Origin: Burkholderiales bacterium
GTDB taxonomy: Bacteria; Pseudomonadota; Gammaproteobacteria; Burkholderiales; Burkholderiaceae_E
Assembly: GCA_003818495.1 (NCBI GenBank)
Contig: RPRK01000013.1
Coordinates: 1 to 48,979 of the forward strand
DNA length: 48,979 bases
Direction of reading: 5' to 3'
Of this stretch, positions 7,713-16,579 are shown in pieces. A program made the position numbers and the translations under genes. Each line of letters starts with the position of its first letter. Within the stretch, counting starts at the first letter, position 1. The notes beneath the pieces were generated by a model. The model did no database searches and was not told the origin of the DNA. It saw only the letters and a program-made list of their open reading frames with translations.

Positions 7713-9585
7713 GAGGACTGGGCGCCTGTGCCGGCGCGGCCAGTACGTCGTACCAGAGCTGCGCCGCCCGCCGGCGACCGGCGTCGGTGAAATGGCAGGC
7801 GTCGCGGCGATCGTCGGGCGCGAGCAGCAGGTCGGTGTCGGGTCCAGGCAGGATCCGCGCTGCCGCCAGAGCCTCCTCGTATCGTGTCAGGGCACGACCG
7901 ATCGCGCCTGTCCCCGCGCGCCTGCAGAAGGTCGAGCGGGCGACGTGCATCGGCGCCGTCACACCATGCCTGTCGAGGAGCCCGCGCAGCGCATGCAGCG
8001 CCCGCAGGTACTCGCGCGCACCGGTGCCGTCGCGCGCGTCGCTCTCGCCCTGCTGCCAGACGACGCGCTCGACCTTCAGCCCCGCCTCGCGCAGCCCGTG
8101 CAGATGTGCGACCAGCCGGTCGTGGACAGGATCGGGACCGATCCAGCGGGCGATCCCGGTCGCGCCGACGGCGAGCGGTGCCCAGACCAGTCGAGCCTGC
8201 GGGTCGGCTGCCGACGTCAGCTCCTGGACCGCGCTCCACAGGCTCGAGCCGCCCCCGGTGGTCCCCGGCAGCGGGTCGCTGGCGATCACGCAGCCGCCCT
8301 CGGCGAACACCCGCAGCGCCGGCCCGCCGACGGCCGGCGGCGGGATCGGAGCCGCATGGCTCGCTGCGTTCGACTGCCCGAGGACGAGGATGACCCGCGC
8401 AGGGACGCCGTCGTCGCACGGGACGCTCGTGTGGCGGGACGGATCGACGGCACGGATCGCCTCGTGCGGCTTCGGCGCGGCCGGCTTCAGCGCGGTGACG
8501 ACGGTCATGCCGCCCGAGAGAGCGACCAGCACGGCGGCGCTGCCGACGGTCCAGCGGCGGCCGGTACCACCTGCCGGACGGACCGCAGCGCGCTGCCGCC
8601 AGAACGCCCGCAGGGCTGCCATCGCGGGCTCCTCGACGATGCGGTTCAGCGCGAAGGCTGCGACGAGCGCCAGTGCAAGGGCGACCGCGACCGATCCGAG
8701 CGACGACATCCCCGCCTTCTGCAGCGAAACGATCACCCACCAGCCCAGCGCCTGGTGAACCAGGTAAAGCGGATAGGACACGCGTCCGATCGCGACCAGC
8801 GGCCGGACGGCGAGCCACGGCAACCGTCCGCGTGCGGCGCCATGCACCAGCCCGCCGACGATGGCTGCGGTGGCCGCGCCGGACACGGGGCCGTTCGTGG
8901 TGATGGCGGCGATGGCGAGCGCCGCGAGCCCGAGCGTGGCACGCCCCGACAGGCCGCGCGCATGGTGCGCGTAGAGCGCCGTGCCGAGCGCGAACCAGGG
9001 CCCCCACTGCGTCATCGCCAGGGTCTCGAGCGCGGTCGGCCAGCGCAGTCCGGCGTGCTCCGACAGGTTGCTCGCGAGACTGATCGCACAGACGGCGGCG
9101 ATGGCGAGTGCGGGCCGGCGCAGCGCACCGATCTGCCACAGCAGCAGCATCCACGCATAGAACATCAGCTCGACGCCGAGCGACCAGTACGCGCCGTCGA
9201 TCGACGCCACGCCGAAGTGATCCTGCACCATCGTCAGGTTCACGACGATGTCGATCGCCGAGCGTTCGTACCCCGGCATCTGAACCGCGCGCAGCGTCAG
9301 CGCGGTCAGCAGGACCGCCACCCAGTAGGTGGGAAACAGGCGCGAGGCGCGTGCGAACACGAAGTCCGCCGGTGACCGGGCGCGATCGATCGTCATCAGG
9401 ATCACGAAGCCGCTGATGACGAAGAACAGCTCGACGCCGAGATGCCCCCAGGGCAGCGCGAACGGCAGCGGCTGCGCATGCACCAACGCCTCGTCGTAGC
9501 GCGAGGTGACGTGGAAGCCGACGACGGACAGCGCGGCGATCGCGCGCAGGCCATCGAGCTGCGCGAGGCGCCCTGGATCGGTCAT
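7702..9585 (-). CDS. Acyltransferase-3 (OafA/YrhL-like) membrane protein fused to a C-terminal sialate O-acetylesterase-like (SASA/SGNH) domain
   Basis: N-term DGLRAIAALSVVGFHVTSRY...GVELFFVISGFVILMTIDRARSPADFVFARASRLFPTYW; C-term VILVLGQSNAASH, WQQGESDARDG, DACHFTDAGRRRAA. Confidence 0.9.
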   Translation of the reverse strand: MTDPGRLAQLDGLRAIAALSVVGFHVTSRYDEALVHAQPLPFALPWGHLGVELFFVISGFVILMTIDRARSPADFVFARASRLFPTYWVAVLLTALTLRAVQMPGYERSAIDIVVNLTMVQDHFGVASIDGAYWSLGVELMFYAWMLLLWQIGALRRPALAIAAVCAISLASNLSEHAGLRWPTALETLAMTQWGPWFALGTALYAHHARGLSGRATLGLAALAIAAITTNGPVSGAATAAIVGGLVHGAARGRLPWLAVRPLVAIGRVSYPLYLVHQALGWWVIVSLQKAGMSSLGSVAVALALALVAAFALNRIVEEPAMAALRAFWRQRAAVRPAGGTGRRWTVGSAAVLVALSGGMTVVTALKPAAPKPHEAIRAVDPSRHTSVPCDDGVPARVILVLGQSNAASHAAPIPPPAVGGPALRVFAEGGCVIASDPLPGTTGGGSSLWSAVQELTSAADPQARLVWAPLAVGATGIARWIGPDPVHDRLVAHLHGLREAGLKVERVVWQQGESDARDGTGAREYLRALHALRGLLDRHGVTAPMHVARSTFCRRAGTGAIGRALTRYEEALAAARILPGPDTDLLLAPDDRRDACHFTDAGRRRAAQLWYDVLAAPAQAPSPRPR

Positions 9586-9690
9586 GGTGTGGAGCGTCTG
9601 GAACCCCCGAGGGGGCGGGCGGGCCGGGCGGTGTCCGAGGGCATCGCAGCCGGCCGGGCCCACCTGCGGGCACGGCGGCGCGGGACGCGC

Positions 9691-10245
9691 TCAACCGGCC
9701 GGATCGTATCGCACGTCGAGGATGTCGAGGCCGAGTCGCCCCGCCGGCGTCATCAGTGTGACGGTATCGCCCTCGCGGGCCTTGATCAGCGCCTTGGCGA
9801 CCGGGGAGATCCAGCTGATGCGGCCGTGGAGCGGGTCGACCTCGTCGATGCCGACGATGGTCACCGTGCGCTCGACGCCGTCGGACTGCAGGTAGTGCAC
9901 GGTCGCGCCGAAGAACACCTGGTCGTTGCCGGCCTGCTGCATCGGATCGACGACCTCGGCGCGGTCGAGGCGCCGGGTCAGGAAGCGGATGCGCCGGTCG
10001 ATCTCGCGCAGGCGCTTCTTCCCGTACAGGTAGTCGCCGTTCTCGGAGCGGTCGCCGTTGGAGGCCGCCCAGGACACGATGCGAACGACCTCCGGCCGGT
10101 CGACGTCGAGCAGGTGCAGCAGCTCCGCCTTCATCCGCGCGTGCCCGCCGGGCGTGATGTAGTTCCGCGGCGGCGGGCCGGCGGGCTCGGGCGGCTCGAG
10201 CTCGTCGTCGTCGTCGGTGTCCTCCCGGACGAAGGCCTTGTTCAT
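9691..10245 (-). CDS. greB: Transcription elongation factor GreB
   Basis: NYITPGGHARMKAELLHLLDVDRPEVVRIVSWAASNGDRSENGDYLYGKKRLREIDRRIRFLTRRLD...ISWISPVAKALIKAREGDTVTLMTPAG. Confidence 0.95.
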   Translation of the reverse strand: MNKAFVREDTDDDDELEPPEPAGPPPRNYITPGGHARMKAELLHLLDVDRPEVVRIVSWAASNGDRSENGDYLYGKKRLREIDRRIRFLTRRLDRAEVVDPMQQAGNDQVFFGATVHYLQSDGVERTVTIVGIDEVDPLHGRISWISPVAKALIKAREGDTVTLMTPAGRLGLDILDVRYDPAG

Positions 10246-10310
10246 CGCGCGTGCAGCCGGTCGTGACGTGGTTCGCAGCGCGCGCGCATCAGCCGGCGGA
10301 TGATCTTTTC

Positions 10311-10631
10311 ATGAGCACCGAGACCGACGCCCGCCGCCGCTGCGAACGCCTCCTCGCCCTCCTTGCCGAGGCGATGGAGATGGAGCGCGCCGTGAACGAG
10401 CGCGCCACGCAGATCGATGCGAGCCCCCGCAGCCTCCTCCGACCCATCCTGGAGGAGGCGCTGGTCCGCCTCGAACCGCTGCTGCGCCCCGAACCCACGC
10501 TGCCCCTGAACCGCTGGATCAGCGAAATGACCGACCTGGAGCTGCAGCTCGACGCCGCGATCTCGCAGCGCGGCTGGCGCGTGCTGTCGCCGGACGGCGA
10601 CGCCGCGTCCGCGCGGGCCGATCACGGCTGA
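10311..10631 (+). CDS. Small hypothetical protein (106 aa)
   Basis: MSTETDARRRCERLLALLAEAMEMERAVNERATQIDASPRSLLRPILEEALVRLEPLLRPEPTLPLNRWISEMTDLELQLDAAISQRG; helical, divergent from greB. Confidence 0.65.
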   Translation: MSTETDARRRCERLLALLAEAMEMERAVNERATQIDASPRSLLRPILEEALVRLEPLLRPEPTLPLNRWISEMTDLELQLDAAISQRGWRVLSPDGDAASARADHG

Positions 10632-10657
10632 CCGGACGCAAGCGCTCGGGCCGAGCC

Positions 10658-10679
10658 CCCGCCCGACCGGACCGGCGGG
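10658..10679. terminator. Candidate hairpin between convergent genes
   Basis: CCCGCC-N10-GGCGGG between the convergent ends of the 10311-10631 CDS and pmbA; no U-tract. Confidence 0.25.
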
Positions 10680-10703
10680 CCGCCGTGCACGCGGCATCGC
10701 GCC

Positions 10704-12041
10704 TCAGCCCGCCACCGACATCTGCTCGATCAGCACCGAGCCGGTCCGGCGGGTGCCGCGAACGATCTCGTCGGCGCCGACCGCGACGATCGCGCGGAAC
10801 ATGTCCTTCAGATTCCCGGCGATGGTGATCTCCTCGACCGGGTACTGGATCTTCCCGCCCTCGACCCAGTAGCCGCTGGCGCCGCGCGAATAGTCGCCGG
10901 TGACGCCGTTGACGCCATGGCCCAGCAGCTCGGTCACGAACAGGCCCGTGCCGAGCTTTCGCAGCATCGCGCGCAGGTCGTCGCGGGGCCGGGTCTCGCG
11001 GCTGGACAGGCGCAGGAAGTGGGCGCCGCCGGCATTGCCGGTGGTCCGCATCCCGAGCTTGCGCGCCGAGTAGCTCGACAGGAACCAGCCACCGAGCACG
11101 CCGCCGTCGACGACGCGGCGCGGCGCCGTCGCGACCCCCTCGTCGTCGAACGCGGTGCTGCCGAACTCGCCCTTGCGGTGCGGATCCTCGTCGAGGTCGA
11201 GGTGGGGGGCGAACACCTGCGTGCCGAGCGCATCGACCAGGAAGCTGGCCTTGCGGTAGAGCGCGCCGCCGCTGGCGGCCTGCACGAAGTGGCCGATCAG
11301 TCCGGCCGCCAGCGGCGACTCGAACAGCACCGGAACCTTGCGCGTGCCCAGCTTGCGGGCGCCCAGGCGCGACAACGCACGCTCGGCGGCATACCGGCCG
11401 ACCGCCTTGGGATCGGCCAGGCCGGCGGGGTGGCGCGCGGCGGAGTACCAGTCGTCCCGCTGCATCGCACGTCCGCGGCGGGCGATCGGGGCGCACGCGA
11501 TGGAGTGCCGGCTGTACGGGTACCCGCCGATGAAGCCGAGGCTGTTCGCCGACACGAAATGGCCGTGGCTGAGCGAGACGCTCGCGCCTTCGGAATTGAC
11601 GATCGCCCGGTCGGTCGCGAACGCCGCGCCCTCCATCTCGCAGGCGATCTCGATCGCCTCGGGCGCCTCGATCGTCCAGGGATGGAAGAGGTCGAGGTCC
11701 TTCTGGTCGCGGACGATGGTGTCGGGATCGGGCAGGCCGGCGAACGGGTCCTCCCCGGTGAACCGGGCGATCTCGAAGGCCGCGCGCACGGTCTCGTCGA
11801 TCGCGCGCGCCCCGAAGTCGCTGGTGCTGGCGTGGCCGCGCCGCGCGCCGATGTGCACGGTCACGCCGAGGCCCTTGTCGCGCGTCTGCTCGATGGTCTC
11901 GACCTTGCCCTTGCGGACGTTGACCGACAGGCCCGAGCTCTCGGAGACGTCGGTGGTGGCCGCGGTGGCGCCGAGCCGGGCGGCCTGGTCGAGCACCGAA
12001 CGGGCGAGTTCCTCGAAGCGTGCGCGGCTGTGGTCGAACAT
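10704..12041 (-). CDS. pmbA: Metalloprotease PmbA (TldE)
   Basis: SVNVRKGKVETIEQTRDKGLGVTVHIGARRGHASTSDFG...ARKLGMRTTGNAGGAHFLRLSS...LGHGVNGVTGDYSRGASGYWVEGGKIQYPVEEITIAGNLKDMFRAI. Confidence 0.95.
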   Translation of the reverse strand: MFDHSRARFEELARSVLDQAARLGATAATTDVSESSGLSVNVRKGKVETIEQTRDKGLGVTVHIGARRGHASTSDFGARAIDETVRAAFEIARFTGEDPFAGLPDPDTIVRDQKDLDLFHPWTIEAPEAIEIACEMEGAAFATDRAIVNSEGASVSLSHGHFVSANSLGFIGGYPYSRHSIACAPIARRGRAMQRDDWYSAARHPAGLADPKAVGRYAAERALSRLGARKLGTRKVPVLFESPLAAGLIGHFVQAASGGALYRKASFLVDALGTQVFAPHLDLDEDPHRKGEFGSTAFDDEGVATAPRRVVDGGVLGGWFLSSYSARKLGMRTTGNAGGAHFLRLSSRETRPRDDLRAMLRKLGTGLFVTELLGHGVNGVTGDYSRGASGYWVEGGKIQYPVEEITIAGNLKDMFRAIVAVGADEIVRGTRRTGSVLIEQMSVAG

Positions 12042-12071
12042 CGGGCGGACCGGGGTCGTATGGGGTCGGGC

Positions 12072-12078
12072 TATCATA
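12072..12078. promoter_or_regulatory. Symmetric -10 element TATCATA (inside inverted repeat GCTATCATAGC), candidate bidirectional promoter for pmbA/yjgA
   Basis: TATCAT on + and TATGAT on -, in the 47-bp divergent intergenic region; no clear -35 on either strand. Confidence 0.45.
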
Positions 12079-12088
12079 GCAAGGCCCC

Positions 12089-12688
12089 ATGAAAGCTCCG
12101 CCCGCCCCCCCTCCCGCTCCGCCCGCGCCGCCGCCGGTGATCCACGGCCGCGACGAGGACGATCCGTACACCGGCCCGAGCAAGTCGCAGCGCAAGCGCG
12201 AGATGCACCTGCTGCAGGACCTCGGCGAGCGCCTCGTCGAGCTCCCGCCGTCGCAGCTCGAACGTCTCGAGCTGCCGCCGGACCTCGTCGACGCGATCGT
12301 CCTCGCCCGCAAGATCACCGCCCGCGAGGGTCGGCGTCGCCAGCTCCAGTACGTCGGCAAGCTGATGCGCCACACCGATGCCGACGCGATCCTCGCGAAG
12401 CTCGACCTCGACGATGCGGGCCACCGCCTCGAGACGGCGGTGATGCACGCGGCCGAGCGCTGGCGCGACGCCCTCCTCGAGTCGCCCGAGCGCGTCGCCG
12501 AGTTCGTCGAGCGGTATCCGGCGGCGGCGCGCACGCTGCACCCGCTGGTGCGATCGGCGCGGGCCGAGCATGCGAAGCAGCAGCGGGGCCGGCATTACCG
12601 CGACCTGTACCGCGAGCTGCGCGACGTGCTGCTCGCCGACGCCGCGCCGCCCGCGGCCGACTCCGAACCGCCCGCCACCGATGCCTGA
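12089..12688 (+). CDS. yjgA: YjgA family ribosome-associated protein (DUF615, DarP)
   Basis: PSKSQRKREMHLLQDLGERLVELPPSQLERLELPPDLVDAIVLARKITAREGRRRQLQYVGKLMRHTDADAI. Confidence 0.95.
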   Translation: MKAPPAPPPAPPAPPPVIHGRDEDDPYTGPSKSQRKREMHLLQDLGERLVELPPSQLERLELPPDLVDAIVLARKITAREGRRRQLQYVGKLMRHTDADAILAKLDLDDAGHRLETAVMHAAERWRDALLESPERVAEFVERYPAAARTLHPLVRSARAEHAKQQRGRHYRDLYRELRDVLLADAAPPAADSEPPATDA

Positions 12689-13298
12689 TCTGCCCGTCGC
12701 CGCCACCGAGTCGAAACCGCTGCGCATCGGACTCGTGTCCGTCTCGGACCGGGCCTCGGGCGGCGTCTACGCGGATGCCGGCATCCCCGCGCTGCAGGGC
12801 TGGCTGGGGCGCGCCCTCGCCTCGCCCTGGGCGGCCGAGACGCGGCTGATCCCCGACGAGCAGGCGGTGATCGAGCGCACGCTCGTCGAACTGGTCGACG
12901 TCGCCGGCTGCCATCTGGTGCTCACCACCGGCGGCACCGGCCCGGCCCGGCGCGACGTCACGCCCGAGGCGACGCTCGCGGTCGGCGACAAGGAGATGCC
13001 GGGCTTCGGCGAGCGGATGCGCGGGATCAGCCTGCACTTCGTGCCGACGGCCATCCTCTCGCGCCAGGTCGCCGTGATCCGCGGCGGCGCGCTGATCGTC
13101 AACCTGCCGGGCCAGCCGAAGTCGATCCAGGAGACGCTCGAGGGACTGCGCGACGCCGAGGGCCGCTCGACGGTGCCGGGCATCTTCGCGGCGATCCCCT
13201 ACTGTCTCGACCTGATCGGCGCCCCGTTCGTCGACACGCACGAGGCGGTCTGCAAGGCGTTCAGGCCGAAGTCCGCGCCCCGACCGGCCGCCGACTGA
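12681..13298 (+). CDS. mog: Molybdopterin adenylyltransferase
   Basis: LRIGLVSVSDRASGGVYADAGIPALQGWL...CHLVLTTGGTGPARRDVTPEATLAVGDKEMPGFGERMRGISLHFVPTAILSRQVAVIRGGALIVNLPGQPKSI; 8-bp overlap with yjgA. Confidence 0.95.
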   Translation: MPDLPVAATESKPLRIGLVSVSDRASGGVYADAGIPALQGWLGRALASPWAAETRLIPDEQAVIERTLVELVDVAGCHLVLTTGGTGPARRDVTPEATLAVGDKEMPGFGERMRGISLHFVPTAILSRQVAVIRGGALIVNLPGQPKSIQETLEGLRDAEGRSTVPGIFAAIPYCLDLIGAPFVDTHEAVCKAFRPKSAPRPAAD

Positions 13299-13328
13299 CC
13301 GGCCCCGCCCACCGCCCGGGGCGGGTCA
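13296..13328. terminator. Candidate shared terminator between convergent mog and methyltransferase genes
   Basis: TGACCGGCCCCGCCCACCGCCCGGGGCGGGTCA: inner stem GCCCCG/CGGGGC and flanking TGACC/GGTCA; no U-tract. Confidence 0.35.
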
Positions 13329-13336
13329 GTCCGGCG

Positions 13337-14089
13337 TCAGCGCCGGACCAGCGTGCAGCGCACCAGCGACGAACCGAACTCCCGCACCGCGGGGTGCTTG
13401 AGCCACGCCATGCCGCGGATCGGCACGGTGTCCATCTCGGCGATGCGCATCGGGCTCGCGGCCACGACCCGCTCGAAGCCGGCGATCGTGATCTGGTTCA
13501 GGCCACCGGCCACTTCGGAGAAGCGGGTCGCGCCGTCCTTCTTGAAGTCCGCCCGCCAGCGAATCTGGGCCTGCTCGGTGAACAGCAGGTGCGACCACGG
13601 GAACACCGAGAACAGGTGCCCGCCGTGCGGATGCAGCCAGGTGGGTCCGAACGACGCGAGCACACGGCCGTCCGGTCCGAGCAGCCCGGCCATGATCTCG
13701 ATGATCGCGCCCGGATCCTCGAAGTGCTCGAAGGCGTCCTTCGACAGGACGATGTCGGCGCGCGCGTCGGTGCGCTTGGCGAAGGTGCAGCGGTCGGCGA
13801 CGCCCTCGCGCTCGGCGAGCGCCCGCGCACGTTCCAGCGCGCTGTCCTGGATGTCGATGCCGATCACGTGCGCCGCGCCGCGCAGCGCGCAGACCACGGC
13901 CTGCTCGCCGCCGCCGCAGCCGAAGTCGACGACCGTCAGGCCGCGCAGCCGCTCGAAGATGTCGGGCCCGAAGCACTCGACCATGCGTGCGTCGCCGAGC
14001 GGTCCGGGCGCGTGCGGGACCGAGCGTCCGACATCACCGCCGACCGCCCGCAACATCCGGTAGCCGATTTCGCCGCCGAGAATGCCCAT
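13337..14089 (-). CDS. SAM-dependent class I methyltransferase
   Basis: LTVVDFGCGGGEQAVVCALRGAAHVIGIDIQDSALERARALAEREGVADRCTFAKRTDARADIVLSKDAFEHFEDPG; SAM-binding motif I. Confidence 0.88.
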   Translation of the reverse strand: MGILGGEIGYRMLRAVGGDVGRSVPHAPGPLGDARMVECFGPDIFERLRGLTVVDFGCGGGEQAVVCALRGAAHVIGIDIQDSALERARALAEREGVADRCTFAKRTDARADIVLSKDAFEHFEDPGAIIEIMAGLLGPDGRVLASFGPTWLHPHGGHLFSVFPWSHLLFTEQAQIRWRADFKKDGATRFSEVAGGLNQITIAGFERVVAASPMRIAEMDTVPIRGMAWLKHPAVREFGSSLVRCTLVRR

Positions 14090-15150
14090 CAGATGCTCCG
14101 TGTTTCAAGGCGCGCCTCTCGCGCCGCATACCAGGCCATGGTGATGTCGAGACCGGCGGCGACGTCGTGCGTCGGTGCGTAGCCGAGCAGCGTGCGCGCC
14201 TTGGAGATGTCGGCGAGCGAGTGCCGCACGTCGCCGTTGCGAAAGGCCCTGTGCTCGAGGGCCGGGGAGATCGGACGACCGAGCACGCGCTCCAGGGCCG
14301 CCCGCATCGCCTCGGCCATCTCGACCAGCGTGGTCCGGGCGCCGACCGCGACGTTGAAGACCTGATGGCCGTCGGGCAGGGGCGCGCCGAGCGCGGCGCG
14401 CAGGTTGGCCTGCACGACGTTGGTCACGTAGCAGAAGTCGCGCGAGGTGCTGCCGTCGCCGTTGACCCAGAGCGTTTCGCCGCGAAGCAGCGCGCTCGCC
14501 CAGCGCGGCACGACCGCGGCATAGGCGCCTTCGGGGTCCTGGCGCGGCCCGAAGACGTTGAAGTAGCGCAGTCCGGCGATCTGCATCCCGTAGGTGCGCG
14601 CGTACGTGCCGGCGAGGAGCTCGTCGATCGCCTTGCTGGCGGCGTAGGGCGACAGCAGGTTGCCGGTCACCGCCTCGACCTTCGGCAGCGCCGGATGGTC
14701 CCCGTACACCGAACTGGACGACGCGTAGACCAGGCGCCGCACGCCGGCCTCGCGGGCCGCGGTGAGGAGCTGCGCGAAGCCGGTCGCGTTGGCGCGGAAG
14801 GTCCGCATCGGCTGCTCGATCGAGCGCGGCACCGAGCCGAGGGCCGCCTGGTGCAGCACGTGATCCACGCCGCGCAGCGCCTGCGCGCACGCCAGCGGGT
14901 CGCAGACGTCGCCCTCGATCAGCTCGAAGCCGGCCCAGGCCGCCTCGCCCACCGTGGCGCGCACGTCCTCGAGGTTGTGGCGCGCGCCGGTGGAGAAGTC
15001 GTCGAGACCGACCACCCGCTGGCCGTGGCGCAGCAGCGCCTCGACCAGATGCGAGCCGATGAAGCCGGCCGCGCCGGTCACCAGCCAGCGGGCCGGCGGC
15101 CGGCCGTCCAGCAGCCCGGCCAGTCCCGCGTCGGTGCTCAGAGCCGCCAT
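14089..15150 (-). CDS. NAD-dependent epimerase, UDP-GlcNAc(A) 4-epimerase type (TviC/WbpP-like)
   Basis: RWLVTGAAGFIGSHLVEALLRHGQRVVGLDDFSTG...YASSSSVYGDHPALPKVEAVTGNLLSPYAASKAIDELLAGTYARTYGMQIAGLRYFNVFGPRQDPEGAYAAVVPRW. Confidence 0.9.
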   Translation of the reverse strand: MAALSTDAGLAGLLDGRPPARWLVTGAAGFIGSHLVEALLRHGQRVVGLDDFSTGARHNLEDVRATVGEAAWAGFELIEGDVCDPLACAQALRGVDHVLHQAALGSVPRSIEQPMRTFRANATGFAQLLTAAREAGVRRLVYASSSSVYGDHPALPKVEAVTGNLLSPYAASKAIDELLAGTYARTYGMQIAGLRYFNVFGPRQDPEGAYAAVVPRWASALLRGETLWVNGDGSTSRDFCYVTNVVQANLRAALGAPLPDGHQVFNVAVGARTTLVEMAEAMRAALERVLGRPISPALEHRAFRNGDVRHSLADISKARTLLGYAPTHDVAAGLDITMAWYAAREARLETRSI

Positions 15151-16418
15151 ACCGAGTAGCCGAGCTTCTCGAGCGCGGCGCGGTCGTAGACGCTCTTGAT
15201 GTCGGCGAAGACCCCGCCCCGGGTCAGGCGCTCGGTGAGGGCATCGAGCGGCATCGATCGGTACGCCTCGTGCGACACGGCCGCGATCACGGCCTTGGCC
15301 GGCGGCAGGTCCTCCCAGCGCGTGAGCGCGATGCCGTACTCGTGCACGGCCTCGGAGGATTCGGCGATCGGGTCGTGCACGTGCACCTTCATGCCGTACG
15401 ACTGCAGCTCCCGGACGATGTCCACGACCTTCGAGTTGCGCAGGTCGGGCACGTCCTCCTTGAAGGTCAGGCCGAGCACGATCGCGACCTGGTTCGAGAC
15501 CGGCTGCGCCTCCTGGATGAGGCGCTTGACCACCTGCTCGGCGACGAACTTGCCCATCCCGTCGTTGATGCGACGGCCGGCCAGGATCACCTGCGGGTGG
15601 TAGCCGAGCATCTCGGCCTTGCGGGTGAGGTAGTACGGATCGACGCCGATGCAGTGGCCGCCGACCAGTCCGGGCCGAAAGGGCAGGAAGTTCCACTTCG
15701 TGCCGGCGGCCTTCAGCACCTCGGCGGTGTCGATCCCGACGCGCTTGAAGATGATGGCGAGCTCGTTCATCAGCGCGATGTTCAGGTCGCGCTGGGTGTT
15801 CTCGATGACCTTCGCCGCCTCGGCGACCTTGATGCTGCTCGCGCGGTGCACGCCGGCGGTCACGACCGCCTCGTAGAGTGCCGCGACGCGATCGAGCGTG
15901 CGCTCGCAGTCGCCGGCGACGACCTTCACGATGCGGGTCAGGGTGTGCTCGCGGTCGCCCGGGTTGATCCGCTCGGGCGAATAGCCGATGAAGAAGTCCT
16001 TCATCCAGCGGCCGCCCCCGGCCTCCTCGAGGACCGGCACGCAGACCTCCTCGGTGGCGCCCGGGTACACGGTCGATTCGTAGATCACGACCGCGCCGGG
16101 CTTGAGGTTGGCGCCGACGAAACGGCTGGCCGAGATCAGCGGTCCGAAGTCGGGCTGGTGCGCGTCGTCGACCGGCGTGGGCACGGCCACGACGATGCAG
16201 TCCGCCTCGCGCAGCGCGCTCGGGTCGGTCGTGACGGTCAGGCGCCGGGCGGCGGCGAACTGCGCGTCCGTCACCTCGCCGGTCGTGTCGACCCCGGCGG
16301 CGATGCGCTTGACCTTCTCGGCCGACAGGTCGAAGCCGATGGTGTCGAAGACGCGGCCGAATTCGACGGCCAGCGGCAGGCCGACATAGCCCAGGCCGAT
16401 CACGGCGACAGTGGTCAT
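15138..16418 (-). CDS. Nucleotide sugar dehydrogenase, UDP-HexNAc 6-dehydrogenase type (TviB/WbpA-like)
   Basis: VAVIGLGYVGLPLAVEFGRVFDTIGFDL...KDFFIGYSPERINPGDREHTLTRIVKVVAG...LPFRPGLVGGHCIGVDPYYLTRKAEMLGYHPQVILAGRRINDGMGKFVAEQVVKRL. Confidence 0.92.
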   Translation of the reverse strand: MTTVAVIGLGYVGLPLAVEFGRVFDTIGFDLSAEKVKRIAAGVDTTGEVTDAQFAAARRLTVTTDPSALREADCIVVAVPTPVDDAHQPDFGPLISASRFVGANLKPGAVVIYESTVYPGATEEVCVPVLEEAGGGRWMKDFFIGYSPERINPGDREHTLTRIVKVVAGDCERTLDRVAALYEAVVTAGVHRASSIKVAEAAKVIENTQRDLNIALMNELAIIFKRVGIDTAEVLKAAGTKWNFLPFRPGLVGGHCIGVDPYYLTRKAEMLGYHPQVILAGRRINDGMGKFVAEQVVKRLIQEAQPVSNQVAIVLGLTFKEDVPDLRNSKVVDIVRELQSYGMKVHVHDPIAESSEAVHEYGIALTRWEDLPPAKAVIAAVSHEAYRSMPLDALTERLTRGGVFADIKSVYDRAALEKLGYSVWRL

Positions 16419-16579
16419 GGTTCCGAACGCTCAAGAAGTGGCACCGGCGCAGGATACGGGCGCCGCCGAAGCCGGTCAGCGCGGGACGCCTGCCGGCACC
16501 CGCGTGCGTTGCGGCCCCCGACGAACGGCACATCGGAGCCCGGACGGGCCGGTCGCGCGGAGCTTCTCACGGACCGGGC

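Noticed and set aside
13296-13328. Strong rho-independent terminator
   Set aside because: A stem is present but no U-tract follows; kept only as a low-confidence candidate.
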